A stretch of DNA of 64,000 nucleotides, taken from contig JAICOJ010000002.1 of assembly GCA_025930755.1 (NCBI GenBank), positions 1 through 64,000 on the forward strand. Direction: 5' to 3'. The stretch comes from Gemmatimonadaceae bacterium (GTDB lineage Bacteria > Gemmatimonadota > Gemmatimonadetes > Gemmatimonadales > Gemmatimonadaceae). A model generated the notes under the pieces. That model saw only the letters and a program-made list of their open reading frames with translations, searched no databases and was not told the origin of the DNA. Made by a program: the position numbers and the translations under genes. Positions 1 through 9,546 of this stretch are shown here, one piece after another (position 1 is the first letter of the stretch; each line of letters begins with the position of its first letter).

Positions 1-2
1 CG

Positions 3-257
3 CTCCTCCGTGCCGCCTTGCGGTCCCGACTCGGAATCGACGGCAGGCTTTCCGGCGTCCTGCTCAAGTTGTGGATGTGCGCCGCACTTGCCGCCGGGGC
101 GGCCTGGGGCGCGAAGGTGCTGCTCGGCGAGGCACACCCGTGGGGAACCGCCGCGCTCGTCCTTGGCACCTTCGGTGTCGTGTACCTGGCGGCCACCGCG
201 GCTGCCGGTGTCGCGGAGGCTCGCGCATTGCTCGCGCGCGTGTCCCGCGCGCGGTAA
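3..257 (+). CDS. C-terminal fragment of a polytopic membrane protein, possibly MurJ-type lipid II flippase (truncated by left edge)
   Basis: Frame open to window start; hydrophobic segments LLKLWMCAALAAGAAWGAKVLL and GTAALVLGTFGVVYLAATAAAG; MurJ assignment is only a guess from C-terminal style. Confidence 0.45.
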   Translation, partial: LLRAALRSRLGIDGRLSGVLLKLWMCAALAAGAAWGAKVLLGEAHPWGTAALVLGTFGVVYLAATAAAGVAEARALLARVSRAR

Positions 258-327
258 GGGCCGCCGCAAGCGTTATATTTCGTCAGGCGTCCGTCGTCAT
301 GGCGACGCGGACCAGGCCGGCATTGTC

Positions 328-2220
328 ATGAGCGCCCACGAGCACATCGCCCGCAAAATCGTCCACCTCCCGGAATCCCCAGGCGTCTACCTCTGGAAGG
401 ACGCCGAGGGGACGGTGCTGTACGTGGGCAAGGCGAAACGGCTCCGCTCGCGCGTGCGATCCTACCTGGGGGCCGATGCCGGAGACAGCCTCAAGACGGC
501 GGCGCTCGTCAGGCAGATGGCCGACGTGGACACGATCGTCGTTCCCAGCGAAGCGCATGCGCTGATTCTCGAGGCGAACCTCATCAAGGAGTACAAGCCC
601 CGCTTCAACATCACGCTGCGTGATGACAAGTCGTACCCCTACATCAAGGTGACGGTGCAGGAGCCGTTTCCGCGGGTGTTCGTGACCCGGCGCGTCGTCA
701 ACGATGGCGCCCGATATTTTGGCCCCTACACGGATGTCGGGTCGATGCGCCGCGCGCTCAACGTCGTCAAGCGCATCTTTACGGTGAGGTCGTGCAACTA
801 CGACATGCCCGTCGAGATGCCCGAGCGGCCCTGTCTCGACTATTTCATCAAGCGATGCAAGGCGCCGTGCGTCCACCTCCAGACGCGGGAGGACTACGCG
901 AGCATGATCGACGAGGTGGTTCTCTTTCTCGAAGGCCGATCGGACGAGGTCACACGTCGGGTCCGCGAGCGAATGGATGACGCCGCCGCCCGGCTCGATT
1001 TCGAGCGCGCGGCGGAGCTTCGCGACGTGCTGGTGCATCTCGAGAACATGGAAGAGCCGAAGATCGTCCTGCGCGTCGAGGGCGGGGATCGCGATGTGCT
1101 CGGGTTTGCCCGCGATGGCGAGGATGCGTGTGTGGCAATATTGCGCATTCGCGACGGCAAGTTGCTCGCTCGCGATCATACGTTCGTCGAGCGTATCGAG
1201 GGTGAGCCCGACGCTGCGGTCATGACCGCGTATCTCGCCGGCAGCTATCTCGCCGCGCGCGAGCGCGCCCCGGAGCTGCTCCTTCCATTCGACGTCGAAG
1301 ATCGCGAGCTACTCGAGGAATCACTGACCGGGACGACCATTCACGTGCCGCAGCGCGGCCCACGTCGCGAGCTGGTCGGGCTCGCCGAGCAGAATGCGCG
1401 CCACCTGCTCGAGGAGCTGAAGCTCACGTCCCTCGAGACCGAGGAGCGCGCGTCCAGTCCGGTCTACGAGCTCGGTCGTGAGCTCGGCCTCGAACGACTG
1501 CCGCGCTCCCTGGTCTGCTTCGACATCTCCACCTCGCAAGGCACGGATACCGTAGGCTCCCTGGTGTGGTTCGACAACGGGCGGCCGCGGCGCGCCGAGT
1601 ATCGCAAGTTTCGCGTGAAGACCGTCGAAGGAACGGACGACTTCGCCTCAATGCGGGAAGTCGTCGCCCGCTACTTTCAGCGGCGACTCGAGGAGGAGAA
1701 GGGCCTTCCCGATCTGGTCATGATCGACGGCGGCAAGGGACAGCTCGCCGCCGCGCGAACGGCACTCGACACCCTCGGCCTCACCGCCCTGCCGACGATC
1801 AGTCTCGCCAAGCGCGATGAAGAGATCTTCCTCGTCGGCCGAAGCGAGCCGATTCGCCTGGCGCGCCGGTCGCCCGCGCTGCGATTGCTGCAGCAGGCGC
1901 GTGACGAGGCACATCGGTTCGCGGTGACGTACAATCGGAAGCGACGCACGATGCGCACGGTCACGTCGGAGCTGCTGCGGATTCCCGGCGTGGGTCCTTC
2001 CAGGCGAAGTGCGCTGTTGCGCGCCTTCGGCAGCGTGCAGGGCGTGCGCGATGCGACCGTGGAGCAGATCGCCGCGCTCCCCGGCTTCTCGCCAAAGGCG
2101 GCGCAGAAGATTCTGGACGCGCTGCGGGTTGCGTCGCCCTTCGCGGACGCACCTGAGGAGCCGGGCGCAGCGCCCACGCCAGTGGAGGATACCGTCAACA
2201 GCTCCGATCCCGCCGCGTGA
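328..2220 (+). CDS. uvrC: Excinuclease ABC subunit C
   Basis: GIY-YIG start MSAHEHIARKIVHLPESPGVYLWKDAEGTVLYVGKAKRLRSRVRSYL, UVR motif and C-terminal HhH region; ATG at 328 preferred over the long upstream ORF extension. Confidence 0.96.
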   Translation: MSAHEHIARKIVHLPESPGVYLWKDAEGTVLYVGKAKRLRSRVRSYLGADAGDSLKTAALVRQMADVDTIVVPSEAHALILEANLIKEYKPRFNITLRDDKSYPYIKVTVQEPFPRVFVTRRVVNDGARYFGPYTDVGSMRRALNVVKRIFTVRSCNYDMPVEMPERPCLDYFIKRCKAPCVHLQTREDYASMIDEVVLFLEGRSDEVTRRVRERMDDAAARLDFERAAELRDVLVHLENMEEPKIVLRVEGGDRDVLGFARDGEDACVAILRIRDGKLLARDHTFVERIEGEPDAAVMTAYLAGSYLAARERAPELLLPFDVEDRELLEESLTGTTIHVPQRGPRRELVGLAEQNARHLLEELKLTSLETEERASSPVYELGRELGLERLPRSLVCFDISTSQGTDTVGSLVWFDNGRPRRAEYRKFRVKTVEGTDDFASMREVVARYFQRRLEEEKGLPDLVMIDGGKGQLAAARTALDTLGLTALPTISLAKRDEEIFLVGRSEPIRLARRSPALRLLQQARDEAHRFAVTYNRKRRTMRTVTSELLRIPGVGPSRRSALLRAFGSVQGVRDATVEQIAALPGFSPKAAQKILDALRVASPFADAPEEPGAAPTPVEDTVNSSDPAA

Positions 2221-3362
2221 CGCACTGGTCACTCGAATGCTCCTCCTGCGGGGCCATCACGCCGGGGGATACCCTCGCGCAGCTCTGCGCGCAGTGCGCG
2301 CAGCCATACCTCGTCCGGTACGAGCGACTGCCGAGCGGGCCCGAGATGCTGCTCAACCGATGGGACATGTGGCGGTATGCGGCCTGGATGCCGCTGGCGC
2401 CTGACGAGTCGCCGATCACGCTCGGCGAAGGCGCGACACCGCTCGTTCCCGCTGAATCCATGGCGCGCACCCTGGGCGTGCGTGCATTCTGGATCAAGGA
2501 GGAAGGACTCAACCCCACCGGGTCATTCAAGGCTCGTGGCATGAGCGCGGCCGTCACGCGAGCGAAGGCGCTCGGTGTTCCGGGGGTGGTCGTGCCCACC
2601 GCGGGGAATGCTGGCGCAGCCCTCGCCGCCTACGGCGCCGCCGCCGGGCTGCCCGTCCGCGTGTATGCACCCCACGAGACGCCGACGCCGATCCTCAACA
2701 CCATCCGCGCCTTCGGCGCCGAGCTCATCACGGTGAGCGGCCACATCGGCGATGCGGGGAAAGCCGCGCGTGAGTTCGCCGGCCAGCAGGGGTGGTTCGA
2801 CGCGTCAACGTTGCGCGAGCCGTACCGCATCGAGGGCAAGAAGACGATGGGCCTCGAGGTGGTCGAGCAGCTGGGCTGGCGATTTCCCGATGCGATCATT
2901 TATCCGACCGGCGGAGGAACGGGCCTCATCGGCATGTGGAAGGCGTTTCAGGAGCTCGTGACCGCAGGGTGGATCGAGGAAGGGCTTCGCCTTCCGCGGA
3001 TGATCTCGGCCCAGGCTTCCGGATGCGCGCCGATCGTTCGCGCCTTCCATGCTGGAAATGAGCGCGCCACGCCGTGGCCCGACCCCCGGACGCATGCGAG
3101 CGGGCTGCGCGTCCCCGGCCCACTCGGGGATCGCCTCATTCTCACCGCGCTGCGCGACAGTGGCGGCGATGCCGAAGCGGCGGATGAAGACGAAATCCGC
3201 GAGGCCACGCTCGAGATCACCCGGCACACGGGGATCGATGCAAGCCCCGAAGGAGGGTGCGCCCTGGCTGTCTGCCGTCGGCTGCTCGAGGCTGGACGGC
3301 TCAGCATGGATGCGGAAATTGTCCTCTTCAACACGGGCGCTGGAGCGTCGTACCGAGCCTGA
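2217..3362 (+). CDS. thrC: Threonine synthase (PLP-dependent, with N-terminal Cys4 zinc-ribbon-like segment)
   Basis: LNPTGSFKARGMSAAVTRAK PLP-Lys motif, GNAGAALAAYGAAAG, GGGTGLIGMWKAF; 4-bp overlap with uvrC. Confidence 0.93.
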   Translation: MTHWSLECSSCGAITPGDTLAQLCAQCAQPYLVRYERLPSGPEMLLNRWDMWRYAAWMPLAPDESPITLGEGATPLVPAESMARTLGVRAFWIKEEGLNPTGSFKARGMSAAVTRAKALGVPGVVVPTAGNAGAALAAYGAAAGLPVRVYAPHETPTPILNTIRAFGAELITVSGHIGDAGKAAREFAGQQGWFDASTLREPYRIEGKKTMGLEVVEQLGWRFPDAIIYPTGGGTGLIGMWKAFQELVTAGWIEEGLRLPRMISAQASGCAPIVRAFHAGNERATPWPDPRTHASGLRVPGPLGDRLILTALRDSGGDAEAADEDEIREATLEITRHTGIDASPEGGCALAVCRRLLEAGRLSMDAEIVLFNTGAGASYRA

Positions 3363-3387
3363 CGTGACGCGTGCCGGCGAGTATCTT
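3359..3387 (+). promoter_or_regulatory. Putative promoter of larC: CTGACG - 17 nt - TATCTT
   Basis: -35/-10-like hexamers with 17-nt spacing; predicted start site falls on or next to the larC ATG (3396). Confidence 0.35.
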
Positions 3388-3395
3388 TCGGCGCC

Positions 3396-4604
3396 ATGAC
3401 GATCGCCATTCTGGAGCCTTTCAGCGGCATTGCCGGCGACATGACGCTGGGCGCGCTCGTGGACGTCGGGCTCGACCAGGACTGGCTTCGCTCGCTCCCC
3501 GGCCGGCTGGGCCTCGACGGTGTGGTGGCGCGCATCTCACGGGTTCGTCGCGCTGGCATCGACTGCGCCAAGGTGGAGTTCGACATCCCCCCGCAGCCGC
3601 ATGGGCGACACCTTCGCCAGATCCGGGAGATCGTGCAGCGCAGCGACGCTCCCGATGACGTGAAGCGGCAGGCCGACGAGGCATTCACGGCCATTGCGAC
3701 GGTCGAGGCGAGCATTCATGGCGTTCCCGTCGAGCGCGTTCACCTCCACGAGGTCGGAGCGGTCGACGCCATTCTCGACGTCGTCGGATCGATCTGGGGC
3801 TTCCGCCAGCTGGGCATCACGGAGATCTTCTGCTCGGCGATCTCGACGGGGGATGGTACGGTGAAAGCAGCCCACGGGACGCTGCCGGTGCCCGCACCCG
3901 CGACGTTGCGGTTGCTCGAAGGCCTGCGCATTCGCAGCGGACCGGAAGGCTCGGGAGAGCTGGTGACGCCGACGGGCGCGGCACTGGTGCGCGTGCTGTC
4001 GCGCGGCGCCCCTCCGCCGTCGTACGTCGTGCGACGAAGTGGATATGGTGCGGGCACCAAGGATTTTCCGGATCGACCGAATGCCTTGCGCGTGATTCTG
4101 GCGGACGTCGTGTCAGCCACGGGCGACCGCGTCGAGGAGCTCGTTCTCCTGGCGGCGGATGTCGATGACATGGAACCGGAGTACCTCGCGGGTGCGGCGG
4201 AGACGTTGCGCTCGGCAGGGGCGCTGGACGTGGTGCTATTTCCGTCCGTGATGAAGAAGGGTCGTCCCGGCGCTCGCATAGAAGTGCTCGCGCGTCCGGA
4301 GGAGGCAGACGCGCTCGAGCGTGCGCTGTTCGCGGAGACGACGACGATCGGCGTACGCCGCACGCAGGTCCAGCGTCACGCCCTCTCGCGGGAGACGCGC
4401 TCGGTGGACGTGCGAGGGCACGCGGTCCGGATGAAGATTGTCGCGATGCCCGACGGTGCGCGCCGCGTCAAGCCCGAGTACGACGACGTCGCGCGACTGG
4501 CGGAGGTGACCGGGATCACGTTGCGTGAGGCGGTCATGGCTGCACGTGAGGCAGCGGAACGGGTGGCGGCGGATCGGGTATTCCACGGTGCGGGCGCCTC
4601 CTAG
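3396..4604 (+). CDS. larC: LarC-family nickel pincer cofactor biosynthesis protein (DUF111)
   Basis: Start FSGIAGDMTLGALVDVGLD, VHLHEVGAVDAILDVVGS, DDMEPEYLAGAAETLRSAGALDV...MKKGRPG motifs. Confidence 0.93.
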   Translation: MTIAILEPFSGIAGDMTLGALVDVGLDQDWLRSLPGRLGLDGVVARISRVRRAGIDCAKVEFDIPPQPHGRHLRQIREIVQRSDAPDDVKRQADEAFTAIATVEASIHGVPVERVHLHEVGAVDAILDVVGSIWGFRQLGITEIFCSAISTGDGTVKAAHGTLPVPAPATLRLLEGLRIRSGPEGSGELVTPTGAALVRVLSRGAPPPSYVVRRSGYGAGTKDFPDRPNALRVILADVVSATGDRVEELVLLAADVDDMEPEYLAGAAETLRSAGALDVVLFPSVMKKGRPGARIEVLARPEEADALERALFAETTTIGVRRTQVQRHALSRETRSVDVRGHAVRMKIVAMPDGARRVKPEYDDVARLAEVTGITLREAVMAAREAAERVAADRVFHGAGAS

Positions 4605-4640
4605 CGCCCGCGTTTGGCGTTCATCAATGAGGAGATCGAG

Positions 4641-6161
4641 ATGATCGTGAGGCTCACAGCGGCATCCCTGGCCGTGCTCGCCACGCTCGCGCTGAGCGCT
4701 CAGGCGGGAGCTCAGGCGGCCGCAGCGGAATGCAAGATCGAGACGGACAAGCCGGGACAGCTCAAGAATGCCAAGAACGCATTGGCGCGCGCGATCGCAG
4801 GCATCGGCGATCCCACCAAGTCGGCGTCCGAGGCCATCAAAGAGCTGGACAAGAATGGCGCGAAGATCCGCAGCCAGAACGAAGTTGGCTACAACATGAT
4901 CCTGGGCCAGACCTATGCCTGGTTCCTCGCTCGTCCGGGGCAGCCGGCCGTCGTCCGGCGTGCGGACATCGGCTACACGACCGAGCCAGAGGCAACGGTC
5001 GATCTGCTGACGGCTGCCGACGCGGCGTTCGATGCGGTCGAGCGCGCGGCCCCGACCTGCGCGGCGGAGCTGAACGACTATCGCCGTCCTGCGTGGGCGC
5101 CGCTCGTCAACGCAGCGGCCGAGCTCATCAACAACGATCAGCTCGACAGCGCGGAGAAGCTGATCGCGCGTGCGGATCTGATCTATCAGGGGTCGCCGCA
5201 CACGTCGTACTTCACCGCGATCATGGCGCAGAAGCGCAACGATCTCCCCGGAGCCATCGCCGCCAACAAGAAGACGATGGACATGATTACCGCCGAGCAG
5301 GCGGCGAAAGACGAAGGCGCTGGGCAAATTCGCAACCAGGTGATGTACAACTATGCCGTGCTGCTCGCCGCACAGGCCGACATGCAGTCGGGCGATCAGC
5401 AGAAGGCCACGGCGAAGGAGGCGGCGGCCGCCTACAAGACGTTCATCGAGGCCTATCCGAACGACGAGCAGAAGACGAGTGCGCAGGCGGGAATGGGACG
5501 CATGCTCGCCGTGCTCGGGGATACCGCGGCGGTCGCTAGCGTCTTCACGGAGATGCTGGCCAATCCATCGAAGTACACTGATTCCCAGCTGCTCGAGGGC
5601 GGCACCAACGCCTTCAACGCACGCCGCTACGATGATGCGGCCAAGCTTTTCGAGGGGGTTCTGCAGCGCAATGCCTGCTACCGTGACGCGCTGTTCAACC
5701 TGGCCAACACGTACTGGTCGAAGAACGACTGGACCAGGATGATGCCCGTGGCACGGCGTCTGGCTGACGTCGATCCCCACAACGAGGACGCGTGGCAGCT
5801 GATGGCGATCGCGTACAAGGGACGGGGCGACGTGGCCAAGGCCGCGAAGAATCTCGCGCTCGAACGGGCGATGTACGACACCGCCGTGAAGAATGTGGAG
5901 CGAAAGAACGCGCTGACCTCCCAGGTGACGTTCTCGCAGTTCTCGCACGACGGCCCCAAGCATGTCCTTCGAGGGACGGTGGCGAATACGTCGGCCAAAC
6001 CGGCGACGTACACCATCCGGTTCGAGTTCCTGGACAGCGAATGCAAGGCGGTCGCCGCCAAGGAGGTCACGGTTGGGCCGGTGGAGGCGAAGAAGTCGGC
6101 ACCGTTCGTGGTCGAGGTGAATCAGGCCGGAATCGTGTCGTTCAAGTACGCGCCGTTCTGA
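4641..6161 (+). CDS. Secreted tetratricopeptide-repeat protein
   Basis: GGAG SD before ATG 4641; signal peptide MIVRLTAASLAVLATLALSAQAGAQA; TPR-like repeats. Confidence 0.75.
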   Translation: MIVRLTAASLAVLATLALSAQAGAQAAAAECKIETDKPGQLKNAKNALARAIAGIGDPTKSASEAIKELDKNGAKIRSQNEVGYNMILGQTYAWFLARPGQPAVVRRADIGYTTEPEATVDLLTAADAAFDAVERAAPTCAAELNDYRRPAWAPLVNAAAELINNDQLDSAEKLIARADLIYQGSPHTSYFTAIMAQKRNDLPGAIAANKKTMDMITAEQAAKDEGAGQIRNQVMYNYAVLLAAQADMQSGDQQKATAKEAAAAYKTFIEAYPNDEQKTSAQAGMGRMLAVLGDTAAVASVFTEMLANPSKYTDSQLLEGGTNAFNARRYDDAAKLFEGVLQRNACYRDALFNLANTYWSKNDWTRMMPVARRLADVDPHNEDAWQLMAIAYKGRGDVAKAAKNLALERAMYDTAVKNVERKNALTSQVTFSQFSHDGPKHVLRGTVANTSAKPATYTIRFEFLDSECKAVAAKEVTVGPVEAKKSAPFVVEVNQAGIVSFKYAPF

Positions 6162-6177
6162 AGCTCGCTTTGACCTT

Positions 6178-6203
6178 CGGCGCGATGGTCTAACAGCGCG
6201 CCG
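6178..6203 (+). terminator. Terminator-like hairpin CGGCGCG-N12-CGCGCCG
   Basis: 7-bp perfect stem 17 nt after the TPR gene stop; no strong U-tract. Confidence 0.35.
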
Positions 6204-6223
6204 TGGATTGCTTTCGGTTCTGT

Positions 6224-6317
6224 GATCTCCTAAGTTCCTTTACCTGTTCGTCCCGCTCGTTGTGCCGGGGAAGGCCTCGCTCGCGCCGGCCTTCCCCGGT
6301 TGTGCTCTAGGAGATCA
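6224..6317 (+). promoter_or_regulatory. Candidate structured 5' leader sequestering the SD of the DUF512 gene
   Basis: TGATCTCCTA (6223-6232) is perfectly complementary to TAGGAGATCA (6308-6317), which contains the SD AGGAG; encloses hairpin CCGGGGAAGGCC/GGCCTTCCCCGG (6265-6276/6288-6299). Confidence 0.45.
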
Positions 6318-7631
6318 ATGGTTCGCGTCAGCCGCATTCACCCGGGAAGCATCGCCGAAGAGATCGGGCTCGAGCCAGGTACCGAGCTGCTCACGATCAA
6401 CGGGCGAGATCTCAACGATTTCCTCGACTGGGAATTCCTCGGGGCCGACGAGGAGCTGGTCATTGACGCGCGGCTCCCGAATGGGGAGCCGGTCATCTAC
6501 GAGATCGAGCGGACCGAAGGGGCTCCCATGGGAGTGGAGCTCGAGCCGCCGAGCGTCCGGCGGTGCGCCAACCGCTGCGAGTTCTGCTTCGTCGAGGGCC
6601 TGCCGGCCGGGCTGCGACGCAATCTCTACATCCGGGACGACGACTATCGCCTGTCGTTCGCCTACGGAAACTTCGCCACGCTCTCGAACCTGCGGGAGCG
6701 TGACGTCGCGCGCATCCTCGAGTACCGGTTGTCGCCCCTGTACGTGTCCGTCCACGCGACCAATTGGGATGCGCGGCGCACGCTGCTCAACAACCCGCGC
6801 GTTCCCGACATTCTGGCGCAACTCCGCACGCTGGCGGCGGGAGGGATACAGTTCCACGCCCAGATGGTCGTGGTGCCGGGCCTCAACGATGGCGATGTGC
6901 TCGAGGAATCGCTGCGCGACTTGTGGAGCTTCGGCGAGGCATGCCTCTCCGCGGCCATCGTTCCCGTCGGCCTCACACAGTTCTCGCACCTGTACACGGG
7001 CCGCACGATGGATGAAGCGACAGCGGGCGTGCTCGTCGACACGGCGGCGCGATGGGGCGTGCGGGCGGTGCGAGAACGGGGCACCGCCTGGGTGTTCGGA
7101 TCGGACGAGCTCTACATACTCGCGAAGCGCCCGCTCCCCGCGCCGGAACACTACGGCGAGTTCGCGCAGATCGAGAACGGCGTGGGTGCGGTGACGAAGC
7201 TGCGTCAGACCGTTCGCGAGGGCGCTGAAACCCTGCCTCGTCTCGATGGCAGGCGCATTGGCGTCGTCACCGGGACCTCCCTCGGCGGCACGTACATGCC
7301 GGAGATCCTCGAGCATCTTCACGCGGCCACCGGCGCTCACTTCGAGCTCATCCTCGTCGAGAACTCGCTTTTTGGTCCGACCACGACCGTCGCCGGACTG
7401 TTGCCCGGCGCAGACATTCGTCGCGTGCTCAGCGGGCGCGCCGATCTCGACCTCGCGCTCATCCCCGCGGAGTCCATCAACGAGGACGGGCTCTTTCTCG
7501 ACGACGCCCCGCTGGCGGGCGTGCGCGACGCCGTTCCTGTTCCGCTGTTCCCGTCGTACGACTTCCTCGATGTCTTGTCGGACGTCGGCGACACCGTCCC
7601 CGCGGACTCCGCGACGGCGGATGCGGAATGA
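6318..7631 (+). CDS. DUF512 family protein (PDZ-like N-terminus, radical-SAM-like Cys cluster)
   Basis: MVRVSRIHPGSIAEEIGLEPGTELLTINGRDLNDFLDWEF; CANRCEFCFVEGLPAGLRRNLYIRDDDYRLSFAYGNFATLSNL. Confidence 0.9.
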   Translation: MVRVSRIHPGSIAEEIGLEPGTELLTINGRDLNDFLDWEFLGADEELVIDARLPNGEPVIYEIERTEGAPMGVELEPPSVRRCANRCEFCFVEGLPAGLRRNLYIRDDDYRLSFAYGNFATLSNLRERDVARILEYRLSPLYVSVHATNWDARRTLLNNPRVPDILAQLRTLAAGGIQFHAQMVVVPGLNDGDVLEESLRDLWSFGEACLSAAIVPVGLTQFSHLYTGRTMDEATAGVLVDTAARWGVRAVRERGTAWVFGSDELYILAKRPLPAPEHYGEFAQIENGVGAVTKLRQTVREGAETLPRLDGRRIGVVTGTSLGGTYMPEILEHLHAATGAHFELILVENSLFGPTTTVAGLLPGADIRRVLSGRADLDLALIPAESINEDGLFLDDAPLAGVRDAVPVPLFPSYDFLDVLSDVGDTVPADSATADAE

Positions 7632-8935
7632 ACATCCCGGTCGTGGTCCTGGTCGGTCGGCCTAACGTCGGCAAGTCGGCGCTGTTCAACCGGCTGGTCG
7701 GCGAGAATACCGCCATCGTCAGTGAAGAGGCGGGGACGACCCGCGACCGACATTTCGGGCGTGCGGAGTGGAACGGCCGCTCGTTCTGGCTCGTCGACAC
7801 CGGTGGCCTCACCGATGATCCTTCCATTCCGATGGACGTGGAGATTCGGCGGCAGGTCCTGCAGGGCGTCGCGGAGGCCGACCTCATCATGCTCGTCGTG
7901 GATGCGAAGACGGGCCTCCATCCGCACGACGCGCGCGTCGTCGACATTCTGCGAGATGCGCGGAAACCGTGGATGCTCGTCGCGAACAAGGTCGATGACC
8001 CGAGGTCGACCGACTTCTACGAGTTCTATGCTCTGGGGGCTGGCGATCCCATCCCCGTCTCCGCGGTGAACGGCAAGGGGTCCGGCGACCTCCTCGACAG
8101 TCTCGTCGAAAAATTCCCGCCGGCGGTCGCCGAGGAGACGGCGGCGTTGAAAGTGGCCGTCATTGGACGGCCGAACGTCGGGAAATCATCGTTCGTCAAC
8201 CGGCTGCTTGGCGAGGACCGGCTCGTGGTCTCGGAGACCGCCGGCACGACGCGCGATGCGATCGACAGCCCGATGATGTATCACGGTCGCGAGCTCATTT
8301 TCATTGATACCGCCGGGCTGCGTCGCCAGTCGAAGATCGATGACGGGATCGAATTCTACTCGTCCCTCCGCACGCGCCGCGCGATCGAGCGCGCCGACAT
8401 CTGCGTGCTGCTCATCGATGCCGTCGAAGGGTTGCACAACCAGGATCTCAAGATCGCGACGCTGGCATGGGAGGCGGGGCGGGGGCTCGTGATCGTCGTC
8501 AACAAGTGGGACCTGAAGGAGAAGGAGGACAAGACGTCCGCGAAGTTTCAGAAGGACGCCGTCGAGAAAGCGCCGTATCTCCGCTTCGTCCCCTTTCTGT
8601 TCACGTCGGCCAAGACAGGCCAGCGTGTGCAGAAGGTGCTCGACCTCATCATGCAGGTCGAACAGGAGCGGAAGAAGCGCATCTCGACATCGGAGGTGAA
8701 CGAGCGGCTGGAGGAGCTGATCGCCCGGCGACAGCCGCCTCAGGCCGCGGGGCGCGAAGTGAAGCTGCTCTACGCCACGCAGGTCGAGGTGGGCCCGCCG
8801 ACGTTCGCGGTATTCGGCAATCACCCGGAGCTCGTCGAGGAGCATTACGTGCGGTACCTGCATAACGGCTTCCGCGAAGCGTGGGGGTTCACCGGAACTC
8901 CACTGCGGATTCTCCTCCGTAGAAAGGCGGCATGA
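7628..8935 (+). CDS. der: Ribosome biogenesis GTPase Der (EngA)
   Basis: Two GTPase domains: GRPNVGKSALFNRL and GRPNVGKSSFVNRLLGEDRLVVSETAGTTRDAID; NKWD; KH-like C-terminus. Confidence 0.97.
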   Translation: MNIPVVVLVGRPNVGKSALFNRLVGENTAIVSEEAGTTRDRHFGRAEWNGRSFWLVDTGGLTDDPSIPMDVEIRRQVLQGVAEADLIMLVVDAKTGLHPHDARVVDILRDARKPWMLVANKVDDPRSTDFYEFYALGAGDPIPVSAVNGKGSGDLLDSLVEKFPPAVAEETAALKVAVIGRPNVGKSSFVNRLLGEDRLVVSETAGTTRDAIDSPMMYHGRELIFIDTAGLRRQSKIDDGIEFYSSLRTRRAIERADICVLLIDAVEGLHNQDLKIATLAWEAGRGLVIVVNKWDLKEKEDKTSAKFQKDAVEKAPYLRFVPFLFTSAKTGQRVQKVLDLIMQVEQERKKRISTSEVNERLEELIARRQPPQAAGREVKLLYATQVEVGPPTFAVFGNHPELVEEHYVRYLHNGFREAWGFTGTPLRILLRRKAA

Positions 8936-9546
8936 TTCACCCCGCGATTCTCGTCGGGCTGTCCTACCTGATCGGGTCCATTCCCGCCGCGTACATCGCG
9001 GGCAAAGTCGCGCGCGGAATCGATCTTCGCGAACACGGGTCCGGCAACCTCGGAGCGACGAACGTCTACCGTGTCCTGGGTGCGAAGATCGCGGGCGTGG
9101 TGCTCGTCTTCGATGCGCTCAAGGGTGCCGTGCCGGTCCTCGTGTTTCCGGGACTGACGGATGCTCCACGGCCTGACTTGTGGGCGATCGCCTACGCAGT
9201 GGCCGCAATCGCCGGCCATGTGCGCTCGATCTTTCTGCTCTTGCGCGGGGGAGGGAAGGGCGTCGCCACCGCCGCTGGCGCCTTCATGTCACTCGCACCG
9301 CTGCCGTCGGTGATCGCGCTGGCGATCTTTCTGACTGTCCTGTTCGCGTGGGGCTACGTCTCACTCGGCTCGCTGACGGCGGCTGTCGTGCTTCCCGTCA
9401 TCATCGGCTTGCGGGAAGGCGTGCGCTCGCCGCTCTTCGCGGTGAGCGCGGTCGTCGCCGCGTTCGTGTTCTGGACGCATCGCGCAAACATCGCGCGCCT
9501 GCGCCGGGGTGAGGAGCCACGATTCGGCAAGAAGAGTCCCGGGTGA
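8932..9546 (+). CDS. plsY: Glycerol-3-phosphate acyltransferase PlsY
   Basis: YLIGSIPAAYIAGK, GSGNLGATNVYRVLG, GGGKGVATAAGAF. Confidence 0.95.
   Translation: MIHPAILVGLSYLIGSIPAAYIAGKVARGIDLREHGSGNLGATNVYRVLGAKIAGVVLVFDALKGAVPVLVFPGLTDAPRPDLWAIAYAVAAIAGHVRSIFLLLRGGGKGVATAAGAFMSLAPLPSVIALAIFLTVLFAWGYVSLGSLTAAVVLPVIIGLREGVRSPLFAVSAVVAAFVFWTHRANIARLRRGEEPRFGKKSPG

Noticed and set aside
10-327. N-terminal extension of the uvrC ORF (and similar extensions on dapF, ispF, purE, sucD, lptB upstream part beyond 27312)
   Set aside because: Extensions overlap neighbouring genes out of frame and lack family similarity; internal ATG/GTG starts match family starts.
4236-5963. Long antisense ORF (575 aa) opposite larC and the TPR gene
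   Set aside because: Typical high-GC shadow ORF; the opposite strand has a signal peptide and clear family motifs.
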